Program-made: the position numbers and the translations under genes
In this document: in pieces, positions 8,975 through 17,991 of the stretch
Numbering within the stretch: the stretch's first letter is position 1
Layout: each line of letters opens with the position of its first letter
Source: Rugamonas sp045984285
GTDB lineage: Bacteria; Pseudomonadota; Gammaproteobacteria; Burkholderiales; Burkholderiaceae_D
Direction: 5' to 3'
Length of the DNA: 64,000 nt
Assembly (NCBI RefSeq): GCF_045984285.3
Contig: NZ_JBJQIK030000001.1
Span: forward strand, 372,001-436,000
Notes under the pieces: model-generated
What the model saw: the letters and a program-made list of their open reading frames with translations, nothing else
Database searches by the model: none
What the model was told of the DNA's origin: nothing

Positions 8975-10074
8975 GCGCTAACGACAACTCCACCACGCAA
9001 GCGGAACAGCCCGGCCGCAGGCAGCAATGGCTGGCCGGCATCGGCTTCGCCCTGATTGCCTTGATCGGCGTGCTGATCGTGCTGTATGCCTGGCGCCTGC
9101 CGCCTTTCAGCAGCCCGGTGGTCTCCACCGAAAACGCGCTGGTGCGGGGGCAGGTGACGGTGATCGGCACCCAGCTTTCCGGCTACGTTACCGACGTAAA
9201 GGTGCAGGACTTCCAGCATGTGAAGCAGGGCGACCTGCTGGTGGAGATCGATTCCCGCACCTATCGCCAGCGCTTCGAGCAGGCGCAGGCCCAGCTTGAT
9301 GCGCAGAAGGCGGCGCTGGCCAATTGGGAGCAATCGCGCCGCAGCGCCGCCGCGACCATCGCGCTCAACCAGGCGGCGCTTGCCAATGCGGAAGCGCAGG
9401 CGGCGCGCGCGAATGCGGACCTGGGGCGTGTTGAGCTGCTGGTGAAGGATGGTTCGCTGTCGCAGCGCGAATTCGACGCGCAGCGCGCGGCGCGGGCGCA
9501 GACCGCAGCTGCCGTGTCGCAAGCGCGTGCGAACGTGGAGATCGCGCGCCAGCAGTCGCAGTCGGTGGTCGTGAACAAGGCTTCGCTGGAGGCGGCAGTG
9601 GCTAACGCCGAGGCGGCGCTGAAGGCCGCGAAAGTGGACCTGGACAACACGCGCATCGTGGCGCCGTCGGACGGCCAGCTGGGGCAGGTAACGGTGCGCC
9701 GTGGCGCCTTCGTCAACTCGGGCGCACAGCTGATGGGACTCGTGCCGAGGCAGATATGGGTCATCGCGAATCTCAAGGAAACCCAGATGAACAATGTGCA
9801 GGTGGGGCAGGGCGCCACCTTCAAGGTCGACGCGCTGGATGGCGCCATCCTCACCGGCGTGGTGGAGCGCATCTCGCCCGCGACGGGCTCGGAGTTCAGT
9901 GTCCTGCCTGCGGATAACGCCACCGGCAATTACGTGAAGATCGCCCAGCGCATTCCGGTGCGCATCCGCATCGATCCCGGCCAGCGGCTGGCGGACCGGC
10001 TGCGGCCCGGCATGTCGGTCATCGTCAGCATCGACACGTCGGCGGTGCTGAACGAGGCCGGAGCGCGGCGATGA
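8971..10074 (+). CDS. HlyD/EmrA-family membrane fusion protein
   Basis: This 367-residue periplasmic adaptor has one N-terminal membrane anchor (about 21-41). A first half-lipoyl segment follows (GTQLSGYVTDVKVQDFQHVKQGDLLVEID is its region, about 67-95). Next come a long helical hairpin (about 95-220, Ala/Gln-rich), the second lipoyl half and a beta-barrel (GQLGQVTVRRGAFVNSG; FKVDAL; SVLPADNATGNYVK). The last segment matches the EmrA family closely. It bridges the MFS pump encoded just upstream and the outer-membrane channel encoded just downstream. It overlaps both neighbours by four bases (ATGA), indicating translational coupling within one operon. Confidence 0.93.
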   Translation: MSANDNSTTQAEQPGRRQQWLAGIGFALIALIGVLIVLYAWRLPPFSSPVVSTENALVRGQVTVIGTQLSGYVTDVKVQDFQHVKQGDLLVEIDSRTYRQRFEQAQAQLDAQKAALANWEQSRRSAAATIALNQAALANAEAQAARANADLGRVELLVKDGSLSQREFDAQRAARAQTAAAVSQARANVEIARQQSQSVVVNKASLEAAVANAEAALKAAKVDLDNTRIVAPSDGQLGQVTVRRGAFVNSGAQLMGLVPRQIWVIANLKETQMNNVQVGQGATFKVDALDGAILTGVVERISPATGSEFSVLPADNATGNYVKIAQRIPVRIRIDPGQRLADRLRPGMSVIVSIDTSAVLNEAGARR

Positions 10075-11447
10075 GAAGCTGGCATACGGCGATTACGGCG
10101 GTTCTGCTGGCAGGGTGCGCCGCAAAGGTCGGTGCGCCGCCCGGCAGCACCTTGCAGGTGCCGCAGCAATGGCGTGCGCCCATCGGGCCGGACAGCGCTG
10201 CGCAGCCGCTGGAGCGCGAATGGTGGCGCAGTTTTAACGACCCGGTGCTGACGGCGCTGGTCGCTTCGGCCATCGAGCGCAACGGCGACCTGCGCATCGC
10301 CCGCGCACGGATAGAAGACTTCCGCGCCCGGGTGGCCGCCGCCGGCGCGGCGCAGCAGCCCAGCCTCGGCCTCACGGCCACGCCGACGCGTGCGCGGGCG
10401 CTGGCCTACAACGGCGTGCCCCATGTGGCGAACGTGTTCCCGCTGGAGTTCCAGGCCAGCTATGAGATCGACGTATGGAACCGCCTGGCGAATATCACCG
10501 AAGCCGCCGCTGCCGCTTTGCGCGCCGAGCAGGCGAATACGGACGCCGTGGCGCTGGCCGTTGCAGCCAATACCGCGAGCGGCTATCTCAACCTGCGCGG
10601 ACTGGATGCGCAGCTGGAGCTGGCGCAAGCCACGCTGAAGCTGCGCGGGCAGTCGCGCGACCTGGCGCGCCGCCAGTTCGAGGTCGGCTACAGCTCGCGG
10701 CTCGAATGGCTGCAGGCGCAGGCCGAGTATGATGCGGCCGCCGAGCAGATTCCCCAGTTGCAGCGGCAAATCTTCGAGCAGGAAAACGCGCTGGCGCTGC
10801 TGGCCGGCGGCAGCCCGGGGCCTGTCGCACGCGGCGCGGCGCTGGCCGGCCTGGCGCCGCCGCCGGTGCCTGCGGGCTTGCCATCCGACCTGCTGCGGCG
10901 CCGGCCGGACATTGCGCGCGCCGAGCAGGCGATTGCCGCCTCCAGGGCCACGCTGGCCGCAACCCGCGACCAGCTGCTGCCGTCGTTCCGCCTGACTGCC
11001 GCGGGAGGATTGCAGTCCACGGATTTCAGCGACTTCCTGCATTCGCCGACACGCTTGTGGCGCCTTACAGGCTCGCTGGCCGCGCCCCTGTTCGATGCGG
11101 GACGCGTGCAGGCGCAGACGGATTCCGCTGCCGCGCAGCGCGACCAGGCGATCTTCGCTTACGAGAATACGGTGCGCACGGCGTTTGCCGAGGTTGAGAA
11201 TGGGCTGGATGCGGTGGCGCGCTTGCGCGAACAGGTGGTGCAGAACGATGCGCGCCGTGAAACGGCGGCGGAGACTTTGCGGATTGCGCATAACCGCTAT
11301 GCCAACGGCTACGCATCGTATCTGGAAGAGCTGGATGCCCAGCGCACCTTGTACAGCGCCGATGTCCTGCGCCTGCAGCTGCGGGCGCGCTTGCTGATTG
11401 CGTCGGTGGACCTGTACCGCGCGATGGGAGGAGGCTGGCGACCCTGA
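10071..11447 (+). CDS. NodT-family outer-membrane efflux lipoprotein
   Basis: This 458-residue TolC-like channel subunit has a lipoprotein signal sequence (ITAVLLAGCAAK, lipid-carrying Cys16). Two outer-membrane efflux repeats follow, with segments typical of NodT/OprM proteins: REWWRSFNDPVLTALV, LRIARARIEDFRA, LPSDLLRRRPDIARAEQAI and the second repeat from about residue 300. It forms the outer-membrane duct of the MFS/HlyD efflux system and overlaps the adaptor gene by four bases. A second NodT paralogue lies at 15774-17162 in the facing RND operon. The family assignment is firm. Confidence 0.94.
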   Translation: MRSWHTAITAVLLAGCAAKVGAPPGSTLQVPQQWRAPIGPDSAAQPLEREWWRSFNDPVLTALVASAIERNGDLRIARARIEDFRARVAAAGAAQQPSLGLTATPTRARALAYNGVPHVANVFPLEFQASYEIDVWNRLANITEAAAAALRAEQANTDAVALAVAANTASGYLNLRGLDAQLELAQATLKLRGQSRDLARRQFEVGYSSRLEWLQAQAEYDAAAEQIPQLQRQIFEQENALALLAGGSPGPVARGAALAGLAPPPVPAGLPSDLLRRRPDIARAEQAIAASRATLAATRDQLLPSFRLTAAGGLQSTDFSDFLHSPTRLWRLTGSLAAPLFDAGRVQAQTDSAAAQRDQAIFAYENTVRTAFAEVENGLDAVARLREQVVQNDARRETAAETLRIAHNRYANGYASYLEELDAQRTLYSADVLRLQLRARLLIASVDLYRAMGGGWRP

Positions 11448-11448
11448 A

Positions 11449-11476
11449 CGTCGCCCCCGCGCAGGCGGGGGCGACG
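11449..11476. terminator. Bidirectional hairpin between convergent efflux operons
   Basis: CGTCGCCCCCGC (11449-11460) and its exact complement (11465-11476) form a 12-bp stem with a GCAG loop, between the stop codons of the two converging operons. There is no T-run, so it may block readthrough or protect 3' ends rather than be a classical terminator. Confidence 0.6.
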
Positions 11477-11478
11477 GG

Positions 11479-14400
11479 TCAGGCAGCGGGAGCGGCTGGC
11501 GCTGCCGGAACTTCCTTATGCCGCCGCAGCTTGCGCATGATGCGGCCCATCAGGTGCTCCAGGTCGTCGATGTAGGTGAACACAGCGGGCACCACCAGCA
11601 GCGACAGCAGCGTGGAGGTAATCAGCCCGCCGATCACCGTAATCGCCATCGGCGAACGGAAACTCGGGTCGGCGCCGAAGCCCAGTGCCAGCGGCATCAT
11701 GCCGGCACCCATCGCGATGGTGGTCATCAGGATCGGGCGGCTCCGCTTGTGGCAGGCGTCCACCAGCGCATCGAAGCGGCTCATGCCCGCCTGGCGCGCC
11801 AGGATCGCATAGTCCACCAGCAGGATCGAGTTCTTCGTCACGATACCCATCAGCATGATCAGGCCGATCATGGACGGCATCGACAGCGCACGGCCCGTAA
11901 TCAGCAGCGCCACGAAGGCGCCGCCGATCGACAGCGGCAGGGCGGCCAGAATCGTCACCGGCTGCATGAAGTCCTTGAACAGCAGCACCAGCACGCCATA
12001 GATGCACAGCACGCCGATCAGCATTGCGATGCCGAAGCTCGCGAACAGCGACGCCATCTCCTGCGCGTCGCCGAGTTCCGCCTGCTTGACCGATGGCGGC
12101 AGGTTCTTCATCGACGGCAGTGCGCGCGCTTCCTCGTTCAGCTCACCCAGCGAGCGGCTGCCCAGTTCCACGTCGAGCGTGACGTTGCGGCTGCGGTTCA
12201 GGCGGTCGATCTGCGCCGGACCGCTTTCCATCGTGACGGTGGCAACGGTGGATAGCAGCACGGGACCATTGCGGCCCGGTACCGTCAGGCGGCCGATGGC
12301 ATCGAGGTCGGCGCGCACGGCATCCGGCAGCTTCACGCGGATCGGCACCTGGCGCTCGGGCAGGTTCATCTTCGTGAGGTCGAAGTCGTAGTCGCCGGCG
12401 GTGGCAACGCGCACGGTTTCGCCGATGGCGTTCGCCGTCACGCCCAGTTCCGCCGCGCGGGCGAAGTCCGGCCGCACGATGATTTCCGGACGCACCAGCG
12501 ATGCGCTCGATGTCACGTTGCCGATGCCTTTCAGCGTACGCAGCTCGCGTTCCACGCTCTGCGCGGCGGCCGTCAGCGCCACCGGGTCTTCCGACTGCAG
12601 CACCAGCTGCATCTTCACGCCCGTATCCGGCGGGCCGACCGTGAAGCGCACACCGGGGATGACGCTCAGCTTCTTCCGGATTGCGTCGTCGATATCCGCC
12701 ATGGTCTCGTCGCGGTCGTTGCGGTGCTTGGTGGTGATGGTCATCACCGCGCGGCGCGCTTCCGCAGCGGCGCCGGGGGCGAAGGCATCGCCTGCCGAAC
12801 CGCCGCCAACCGAAGCGTAAATGCCCGTTATTGCCGGAATCTGCATGGCCAGCTGGCGCGCCTGTTCCGTCACTGCGCGGGTTTCGGCCAGCGTGGAGCC
12901 GGGCGGCAGCTCCAGCGTGATCTGGGTCTGGCCACGGTCCGCAGGCGGCACGAAACCGGTCGGCAGCAGGCCAACCAGCATGATGGAGCAGACGAAGAAC
13001 ACGGCCGATGCAATCGCTGTAACAAGGCGGTGCGTCAGGCACCACTTCATGGTGCGCATATAGCGCTGCATGATCCAGCCGTCCTTCTCTTCCACATGCT
13101 TCTTCGGCTTCAGCATGTAGGCGGCCATCATCGGCGTGAGGAGACGTGCCACCACCAGCGATGCCAGCACGGCCAGCACGGCGGTCCAGCCGAACTGCTT
13201 GAAGAACTTGCCCGGAATGCCACCCATGAAGGCGGTAGGCAGGAACACGGCCACCAGCGCGAAGGTGGTGGCGATCACCGCCATGCCGATTTCGTCGGCC
13301 GCTTCCAGCGCGGCCTGCATCGGCGTCTTGCCCATGCGAAGGTGGCGTTCGATGTTCTCGATTTCCACGATCGCATCGTCCACCAGCACGCCGACCACCA
13401 GGGCCAGGGACAGCAGGGTAACGGTATTCAGCGTGTAGCCGAACCAGTAGATGCCGAGGAAGGCCGGCATCACGGACAGCGGCAGCGCTGCCGCGGCCAC
13501 CAGCGTTGCGCGCCAGTCGCGCAGGAACCAGAACACCACCAGCACGGCCAGGATGGCGCCTTCATACAGCAGCTCCATCGAGCCTTCGAAGTTTTCGTCC
13601 ACCGGTTCGGCGTTGTCGATCGACTGTTTGATCTCGATATTCGGGTTCTTCACACGCAGTTCTTCGACGGCAGCGCGCACGCCATTTGCCACGTCGGTTT
13701 CGCTGGCGCCCTTGGTGCGGAACACCTCGAAGCCGATCACCGGCTTGCCATCCTGCAGCGCTACCGAACGCGGCTCTGCGATGGTGTCGGTAACAGTTGC
13801 CACCTGGTCCAGGCGCACGTGGCGGCCGTCGCCCAGCGGAATGTCCATGGCCGCAAGCGCCTGCGCACTCTGCACGGTGGCGATGGTGCGCACCGACTGC
13901 TCGGCGCCGCTCACGTCGCCGCGTCCGCCCGGCGCTTCCTTCTGCACCTGGCGCAGCTGGCGCGACACGTCCAGCGCGGACACGCGCAGCGCCGCCATGC
14001 GTGCATCGTCCAGCTCCACGCGGATCTCGCGCGTCACGCCGCCGGTGCGGTTGACGGCGCCAACGCCGGGTACTGCCAGCAGGCGCTTGGAAACGGCGTT
14101 ATCAACGAACCAGCTCAGGTCCGCATCGTCCATCTGCGTGCCGCTGTTCGGTTTGGAGCTGGTAACGAAGGTCAGCACCACGCGGCCGGCGGTTGAAACC
14201 TTGCTGACCACGGGGTCGCGCAGTTCCGCCGGCATGTCGGCTTTCACGCGGGACACGGCATCGCGCACGTCATTCACCGCATCGGAGATGTTCTTCTCCA
14301 GGATGAACTCCACGGTAATGGTGGCCGTGCCATCCAGCACCTTGGTGTAGATGTTCTTGATGCCCTGCAGCGTGGCGACCGAATCTTCGATCTTGCGCGC

Positions 14401-14589
14401 CACTTCGGTTTCCAGCTGGGCCGGCGCGGCGCCGGGCAGCGTGGCCGTGACGGTCACGATCGGCAGTTCGATATCGGGAAAGTCCTGCACCGGATTGGCC
14501 TTGTATGCCAGCAGCCCTGCAAGCGTGAGCAGGACGAACAGCATGATCGCCGGGATGGGATTCCTGATAGATAAGGCGGAAAAATTCAC
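11479..14589 (-). CDS. RND multidrug efflux pump (HAE1/AcrB-like)
   Basis: This 1036-residue inner-membrane transporter has the RND plan: a helix at the N-terminus (NPIPAIMLFVLLTLAGLLAY), two large periplasmic loops, and two six-helix bundles. The proton-relay pair DD sits in helix 4 (LVVGVLVDDAIVEIENI), and a Lys lies in helix 10 (GIVTKNSILLVDYA). Trp/aspartate-containing family segments such as VQDFPDIELPIVTV near residue 35 support HAE1. The start codon is GTG with a perfect AAGGAGG ribosome site lying over the stop of the adaptor gene nine bases away. It is the last gene of the TetR/NodT/MFP/RND operon and pumps drugs or other amphiphiles; the spectrum is unknown. Confidence 0.96.
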   Translation of the reverse strand: MNFSALSIRNPIPAIMLFVLLTLAGLLAYKANPVQDFPDIELPIVTVTATLPGAAPAQLETEVARKIEDSVATLQGIKNIYTKVLDGTATITVEFILEKNISDAVNDVRDAVSRVKADMPAELRDPVVSKVSTAGRVVLTFVTSSKPNSGTQMDDADLSWFVDNAVSKRLLAVPGVGAVNRTGGVTREIRVELDDARMAALRVSALDVSRQLRQVQKEAPGGRGDVSGAEQSVRTIATVQSAQALAAMDIPLGDGRHVRLDQVATVTDTIAEPRSVALQDGKPVIGFEVFRTKGASETDVANGVRAAVEELRVKNPNIEIKQSIDNAEPVDENFEGSMELLYEGAILAVLVVFWFLRDWRATLVAAAALPLSVMPAFLGIYWFGYTLNTVTLLSLALVVGVLVDDAIVEIENIERHLRMGKTPMQAALEAADEIGMAVIATTFALVAVFLPTAFMGGIPGKFFKQFGWTAVLAVLASLVVARLLTPMMAAYMLKPKKHVEEKDGWIMQRYMRTMKWCLTHRLVTAIASAVFFVCSIMLVGLLPTGFVPPADRGQTQITLELPPGSTLAETRAVTEQARQLAMQIPAITGIYASVGGGSAGDAFAPGAAAEARRAVMTITTKHRNDRDETMADIDDAIRKKLSVIPGVRFTVGPPDTGVKMQLVLQSEDPVALTAAAQSVERELRTLKGIGNVTSSASLVRPEIIVRPDFARAAELGVTANAIGETVRVATAGDYDFDLTKMNLPERQVPIRVKLPDAVRADLDAIGRLTVPGRNGPVLLSTVATVTMESGPAQIDRLNRSRNVTLDVELGSRSLGELNEEARALPSMKNLPPSVKQAELGDAQEMASLFASFGIAMLIGVLCIYGVLVLLFKDFMQPVTILAALPLSIGGAFVALLITGRALSMPSMIGLIMLMGIVTKNSILLVDYAILARQAGMSRFDALVDACHKRSRPILMTTIAMGAGMMPLALGFGADPSFRSPMAITVIGGLITSTLLSLLVVPAVFTYIDDLEHLMGRIMRKLRRHKEVPAAPAAPAA

Positions 14590-14598
14590 GTGGCCTCC

Positions 14599-15753
14599 TT
14601 ACTTGGCAGCGCGCACAGGCGCCGGCGCGGCTGCCGGGCGGCCGTTGCTGACAGCAACGAGGTCCCCGTCGTTCAGGAAGCCCGCGCCGCTCTGCACCAC
14701 CGTGGTGTTGGCGTCGATACCACTCAGCACCTCGATGCGGTCGCCGATGCGGCGGCCCGGCTGGATCTTGGTCTGGTGCACGCGCGAGTCCTGCGACAGG
14801 CGGAACACGTAGCTGAAGCCATCGCGCACGGCAATGGCCTGCTGCGGCAGGGTGAGCGCACCGGATTCGCCCAGCTCGAACTGGCCGGTGGCGAACATGC
14901 CTGCCTTGAACGGCGCGCTGGAGCTGGTGTCCGCAGGCAGGTCCACATAGACCAGGGCGGAGCGGGTCTGCGGATCCACGGTCGGTGCAATCATGCGCAC
15001 CTTGCCGGTCAGTTCGCTGCCGTTGGCGGCTTTCACCTTCGCGCTGCCGCCGATGCGGATATTGCGCAGTTCGGCGGCCGTCACTTCGGCGCGCCATTCA
15101 AGGCGACCCTGGCGCACCATGCGGAACAGTTCCGTGCCTGCGCCCACCACCGAACCCACGGTGGCGCTGCGCGCCGAGATCACGCCGCTGTCCGGCGCCA
15201 CCACCTGCGTGTAGCGCAGGCGCAGCTGCTGCGAATTGAGCATGGCGCGCGCCGAGGCGATACGCGCATTTGCGGTCTGTTCGGCCGTCACGTACTGGCT
15301 GATCTGCTGCGCGCTCAGGGCGCCGCTGTTTTCCAGCGTGCGGGCGCGCGCTGCATTGGCCTTGGCTTCCGCTGCATTCGCTTCGGCTTCCAGCAGGGCG
15401 GCGCGCGCCTGCGCCACGTCGGCATTCACGGTGTCGGGCGAGAATACGGCGAGGACCTGGCCCTTCTTCACCACGTCGCCCACGTTCACGCGCACTTCGG
15501 TCAGGCGCAGGCCGTTCGACTCGCTGCCGATCACGGCTTCCTGCCACGCGGCGACGTTGCCGTTCGCGGTAAGGCGGATCGGCAGCGTGGCTTTTTCAGG
15601 GCGTGTGGTGGTGACGGTCAGCGCCGGCTTCTGCGCTTCTTCCTTTTTATCCGCAGCCACGGAAACCGGGCTGTACACGGCGATGCCCACGCAGGGCAGT
15701 ACGAAAGCGGCCAGCAGCAGGGCGGCCATCGGTTTCATCGTCTGTTTGTTCAT
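14599..15753 (-). CDS. RND periplasmic adaptor (AcrA/MdtA-like membrane fusion protein)
   Basis: This protein of about 384 residues has an N-terminal signal or anchor (MAALLLAAFVLPCVGIAVYS) and a lipoyl domain (LRLTEVRVNVGDVVKKGQVL). A helical hairpin (DVAQARAALLEAEANAAEAKANAARA) is followed by a beta-barrel (TQVVAPDSGVISARSATVG; LEWRAEVTAAELRNI). It links the RND pump encoded downstream to the NodT channel encoded upstream. The ATG at 15753 gives a normal signal sequence; the frame is open for 24 more codons upstream, but that stretch runs into the previous gene. Ser/Ala-rich RND adaptors of this type are usually lipid-anchored; here no clear lipobox is seen. Confidence 0.93.
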   Translation of the reverse strand: MNKQTMKPMAALLLAAFVLPCVGIAVYSPVSVAADKKEEAQKPALTVTTTRPEKATLPIRLTANGNVAAWQEAVIGSESNGLRLTEVRVNVGDVVKKGQVLAVFSPDTVNADVAQARAALLEAEANAAEAKANAARARTLENSGALSAQQISQYVTAEQTANARIASARAMLNSQQLRLRYTQVVAPDSGVISARSATVGSVVGAGTELFRMVRQGRLEWRAEVTAAELRNIRIGGSAKVKAANGSELTGKVRMIAPTVDPQTRSALVYVDLPADTSSSAPFKAGMFATGQFELGESGALTLPQQAIAVRDGFSYVFRLSQDSRVHQTKIQPGRRIGDRIEVLSGIDANTTVVQSGAGFLNDGDLVAVSNGRPAAAPAPVRAAK

Positions 15754-15773
15754 ATGGAGTGCCTGTATTTGAA

Positions 15774-17162
15774 TTATTGGTTTGCGGTCCAGCCGCCGCC
15801 TGCCGCGCGGTACAGGGCGATCCATGCGGCGCTGCGTTCGCGCTGCAGGTTCACCACCGTGTTTTCCGCTGCGAGGCGGGTGCGGCGTGCATCTTCCAGC
15901 TCCAGCAAGCTGGCCATGCCGTTCTTGTAGCGGTCTTCGGTAGCGGTGAAGGCGGTGCGGTAGCCTTCGAGCGCCGTCTGCGCATCGGCCGCCCGTTCAT
16001 CGGTGCTTTGCAGGTTCACCAGCGCTTCTTCCACTTCGCGCACGGCCTGGCGCACGGCGCCGCGGTAGTTGCTCACCGCTGCCTCGTAGCGCCCTTTTGC
16101 GGCATCGACGGCGGCACGGCGGCGGCCTGCGTCGAACAGCGGCAGCGACATTTGCAGCGGGCCGATAGTCCAGGTGTTCTCCGTGACATTGCCATCCGAG
16201 GTATGGATGCGGCCACGGCCCACGGAACCCGTGATGGAAAGGCGCGGGAAGCGCTCGGCGCGCGCCCCGCCCACTTCAAAACTCGATGCCGCCACTTCGC
16301 GTTCAGCCGTAAAGACGTCCGGACGCTGGGCCAGCGTTTCCGCCGGCAGGGCAGGGATGGCGACACCTTGTGCGGGCGACAGCACTGCCGCCTGGCCGGC
16401 GAGGCGCTGGCGCAGTTCGGGTTCGGGAATCGCCGTCAGCGCCACCAGCGCCTTCACGTTCACGTCACACACGGCGCGCTGCGCGATGGCGCGGCTGCTG
16501 GCATCGGCGGCGCTGGCGCGGGCCAGGGCAGCATTGGCCGGGGCCTGGAAGCCTGCCTTGGCGGTCAGCTCCGTCAGGCGGGCCGTGTCGGCGCGCGATG
16601 CGGCGTCCTGCTGCGCCACGGCAAGCAGCTGTTCGCAGGCGCGCAGGCCGTAGTACTGGTTGGCGGTTTCCGCCGCCACCGACACGCGGGCGTCATGCCA
16701 GCCTGCCTGGGCGCTCTCCAGCCTTGCCTGGGCCGCGTCGCGCGCGGCGCGGTTGCGGCCGAAGATGTCGATCTCCCAGGAGGACTGCAACAGCAGCTGC
16801 GAGGTAGTATTGGTCGGCATGCTGGCCTGCTGCTGGCTCATGCGGGTGGACGTGGCCACGCCGTTCAGGTCCGGCGCCAGCGCGGCGCCGGCCGCCACGC
16901 GCTGCGCGCGCGAGTCCTCGATGCGCGAACGTGCCGTGGCAATGGTCGGGCTGACCGCCTGCGCCGCGTCGATCAGCTGCACCAGCAATGGGTCGCCCTG
17001 CTTCTGCCACCATTGCGCCAGCTCGGCTACCTCGCCCTTATGCGGCAGCGGCGCCTGCCATTGCAGCGGCGCCTGGGCATCGACTTTACTCGCCGGTCCC
17101 GACGCGCAGGCGCTGAGCGCCAGCGCTGCCGTGACCGCGAGCGTCATCTTCAGTACTTTCAT
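15774..17162 (-). CDS. NodT-family outer-membrane efflux lipoprotein (RND operon)
   Basis: This 462-residue outer-membrane factor has a lipoprotein signal (AALALSACAS, Cys19) and the two tandem efflux-protein domains. Typical segments include VAELAQWWQKQGDPLLVQLIDAAQ, ARSRIEDSRAQRVAAGAAL, ETLAQRPDVFTAEREVAASS and LFDAGRRRAAVDAA. The start ATG overlaps the stop of the upstream TetR gene (ATGA) and has AAGGGA upstream, so the regulator and the pump are one transcription unit. The protein is a paralogue of the channel at 10071-11447 but clearly diverged from it. Confidence 0.94.
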   Translation of the reverse strand: MKVLKMTLAVTAALALSACASGPASKVDAQAPLQWQAPLPHKGEVAELAQWWQKQGDPLLVQLIDAAQAVSPTIATARSRIEDSRAQRVAAGAALAPDLNGVATSTRMSQQQASMPTNTTSQLLLQSSWEIDIFGRNRAARDAAQARLESAQAGWHDARVSVAAETANQYYGLRACEQLLAVAQQDAASRADTARLTELTAKAGFQAPANAALARASAADASSRAIAQRAVCDVNVKALVALTAIPEPELRQRLAGQAAVLSPAQGVAIPALPAETLAQRPDVFTAEREVAASSFEVGGARAERFPRLSITGSVGRGRIHTSDGNVTENTWTIGPLQMSLPLFDAGRRRAAVDAAKGRYEAAVSNYRGAVRQAVREVEEALVNLQSTDERAADAQTALEGYRTAFTATEDRYKNGMASLLELEDARRTRLAAENTVVNLQRERSAAWIALYRAAGGGWTANQ

Positions 17163-17824
17163 GATTTCCCTTCTCGGAGTTTCTTTTGTTCTGCCAACAC
17201 GATAGCCTCGGCATAATCGCTGAGGCGTGTCGTCCATTGGTCAATTGCGTCCGCTGGCGACAGCAGCTGCGGAGTAAAGGAGTTGATAACGTCGCGCACC
17301 AGGATCAGCTGCACGCCGAGCGCCGCCACCGAATAGGCAAGGCGGTGCACTTCATCGTTCGGTTCTATGCCGAGATAACGCGCCAGCACGCGCACCAGCG
17401 CCATATGTTCCGGCTTGATGCCTTCCTCGATCTCGCGGAACCATACGCCGGTGGGTTCCACGATCTCGCGCATCCACAACCTGGTGCACAGTACGGCGAA
17501 TTCCCCTTCGGCCAGCGGCGCCAGCATCTGCGTGAAGAAGCCTTCCATCGCTTGCCGCAGCGTGAAATGCGGCTGGTCGAACTGCTGGATATTGTGCTCG
17601 GGCGGCGGAATGAGGTCGGTGAGGGCGGCCTTGTACAAACCGGCCTTGTCGCCGAAGTAATAGCTGATGGCGGCCACGTTCACGCCGGCAGCCAGCGCGA
17701 TTTCGCGGGTGGAGGTGCGCGCGAAGCCCTGTTCGGCGAACAGGCGCATGGCGGCCATCAGCAGGCGCTCGCGGGATTGTTCACCGTCCGAGCGCGACTT
17801 TCGGGAGAAATGCTTTTCTGACAT
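17159..17824 (-). CDS. TetR-family regulator, CecR/YbiH-like (DUF1956 C-terminus)
   Basis: This 221-residue repressor has an N-terminal helix-turn-helix at about 38-57 (TSTREIALAAGVNVAAISYYFGDKAGLY). Its long ligand-binding domain has the PPPEHN stretch and acidic/hydrophobic pattern of the CecR (YbiH) subgroup, whose members control efflux genes. It is the first gene of the efflux operon and overlaps the NodT gene by four bases, which implies autoregulation together with the pump. A near-perfect AT-rich dyad lies 19-58 bases upstream of its ATG and is the likely operator. The inducing ligand is unknown. Confidence 0.92.
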   Translation of the reverse strand: MSEKHFSRKSRSDGEQSRERLLMAAMRLFAEQGFARTSTREIALAAGVNVAAISYYFGDKAGLYKAALTDLIPPPEHNIQQFDQPHFTLRQAMEGFFTQMLAPLAEGEFAVLCTRLWMREIVEPTGVWFREIEEGIKPEHMALVRVLARYLGIEPNDEVHRLAYSVAALGVQLILVRDVINSFTPQLLSPADAIDQWTTRLSDYAEAIVLAEQKKLREGKS

Positions 17825-17842
17825 CCTGCCATTAGAGCACAG

Positions 17843-17882
17843 AATTTAAACAATTGATATAACTTAATCGATTGTTTTAATT
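17843..17882. promoter_or_regulatory. Operator-like dyad upstream of the TetR/efflux operon
   Basis: AAACAATTGAT (17848-17858) and ATCGATTGTTT (17867-17877) form arms with one mismatch and an 8-base spacer. Outer bases extend the symmetry to about 16 bp per side. It is AT-rich in a GC-rich genome and sits between the TetR ATG and the divergent DUF1800 gene. Confidence 0.6.
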
Positions 17883-17991
17883 TGCATGGCAGGCGTCATG
17901 TAACAGCGATTTACATACGATACAAACTGGCCTTTGGCAGCGCGGCGGGACAAGCGTATAAAGAAGGCTCGACCGTTACCGGGAGCCGCCA

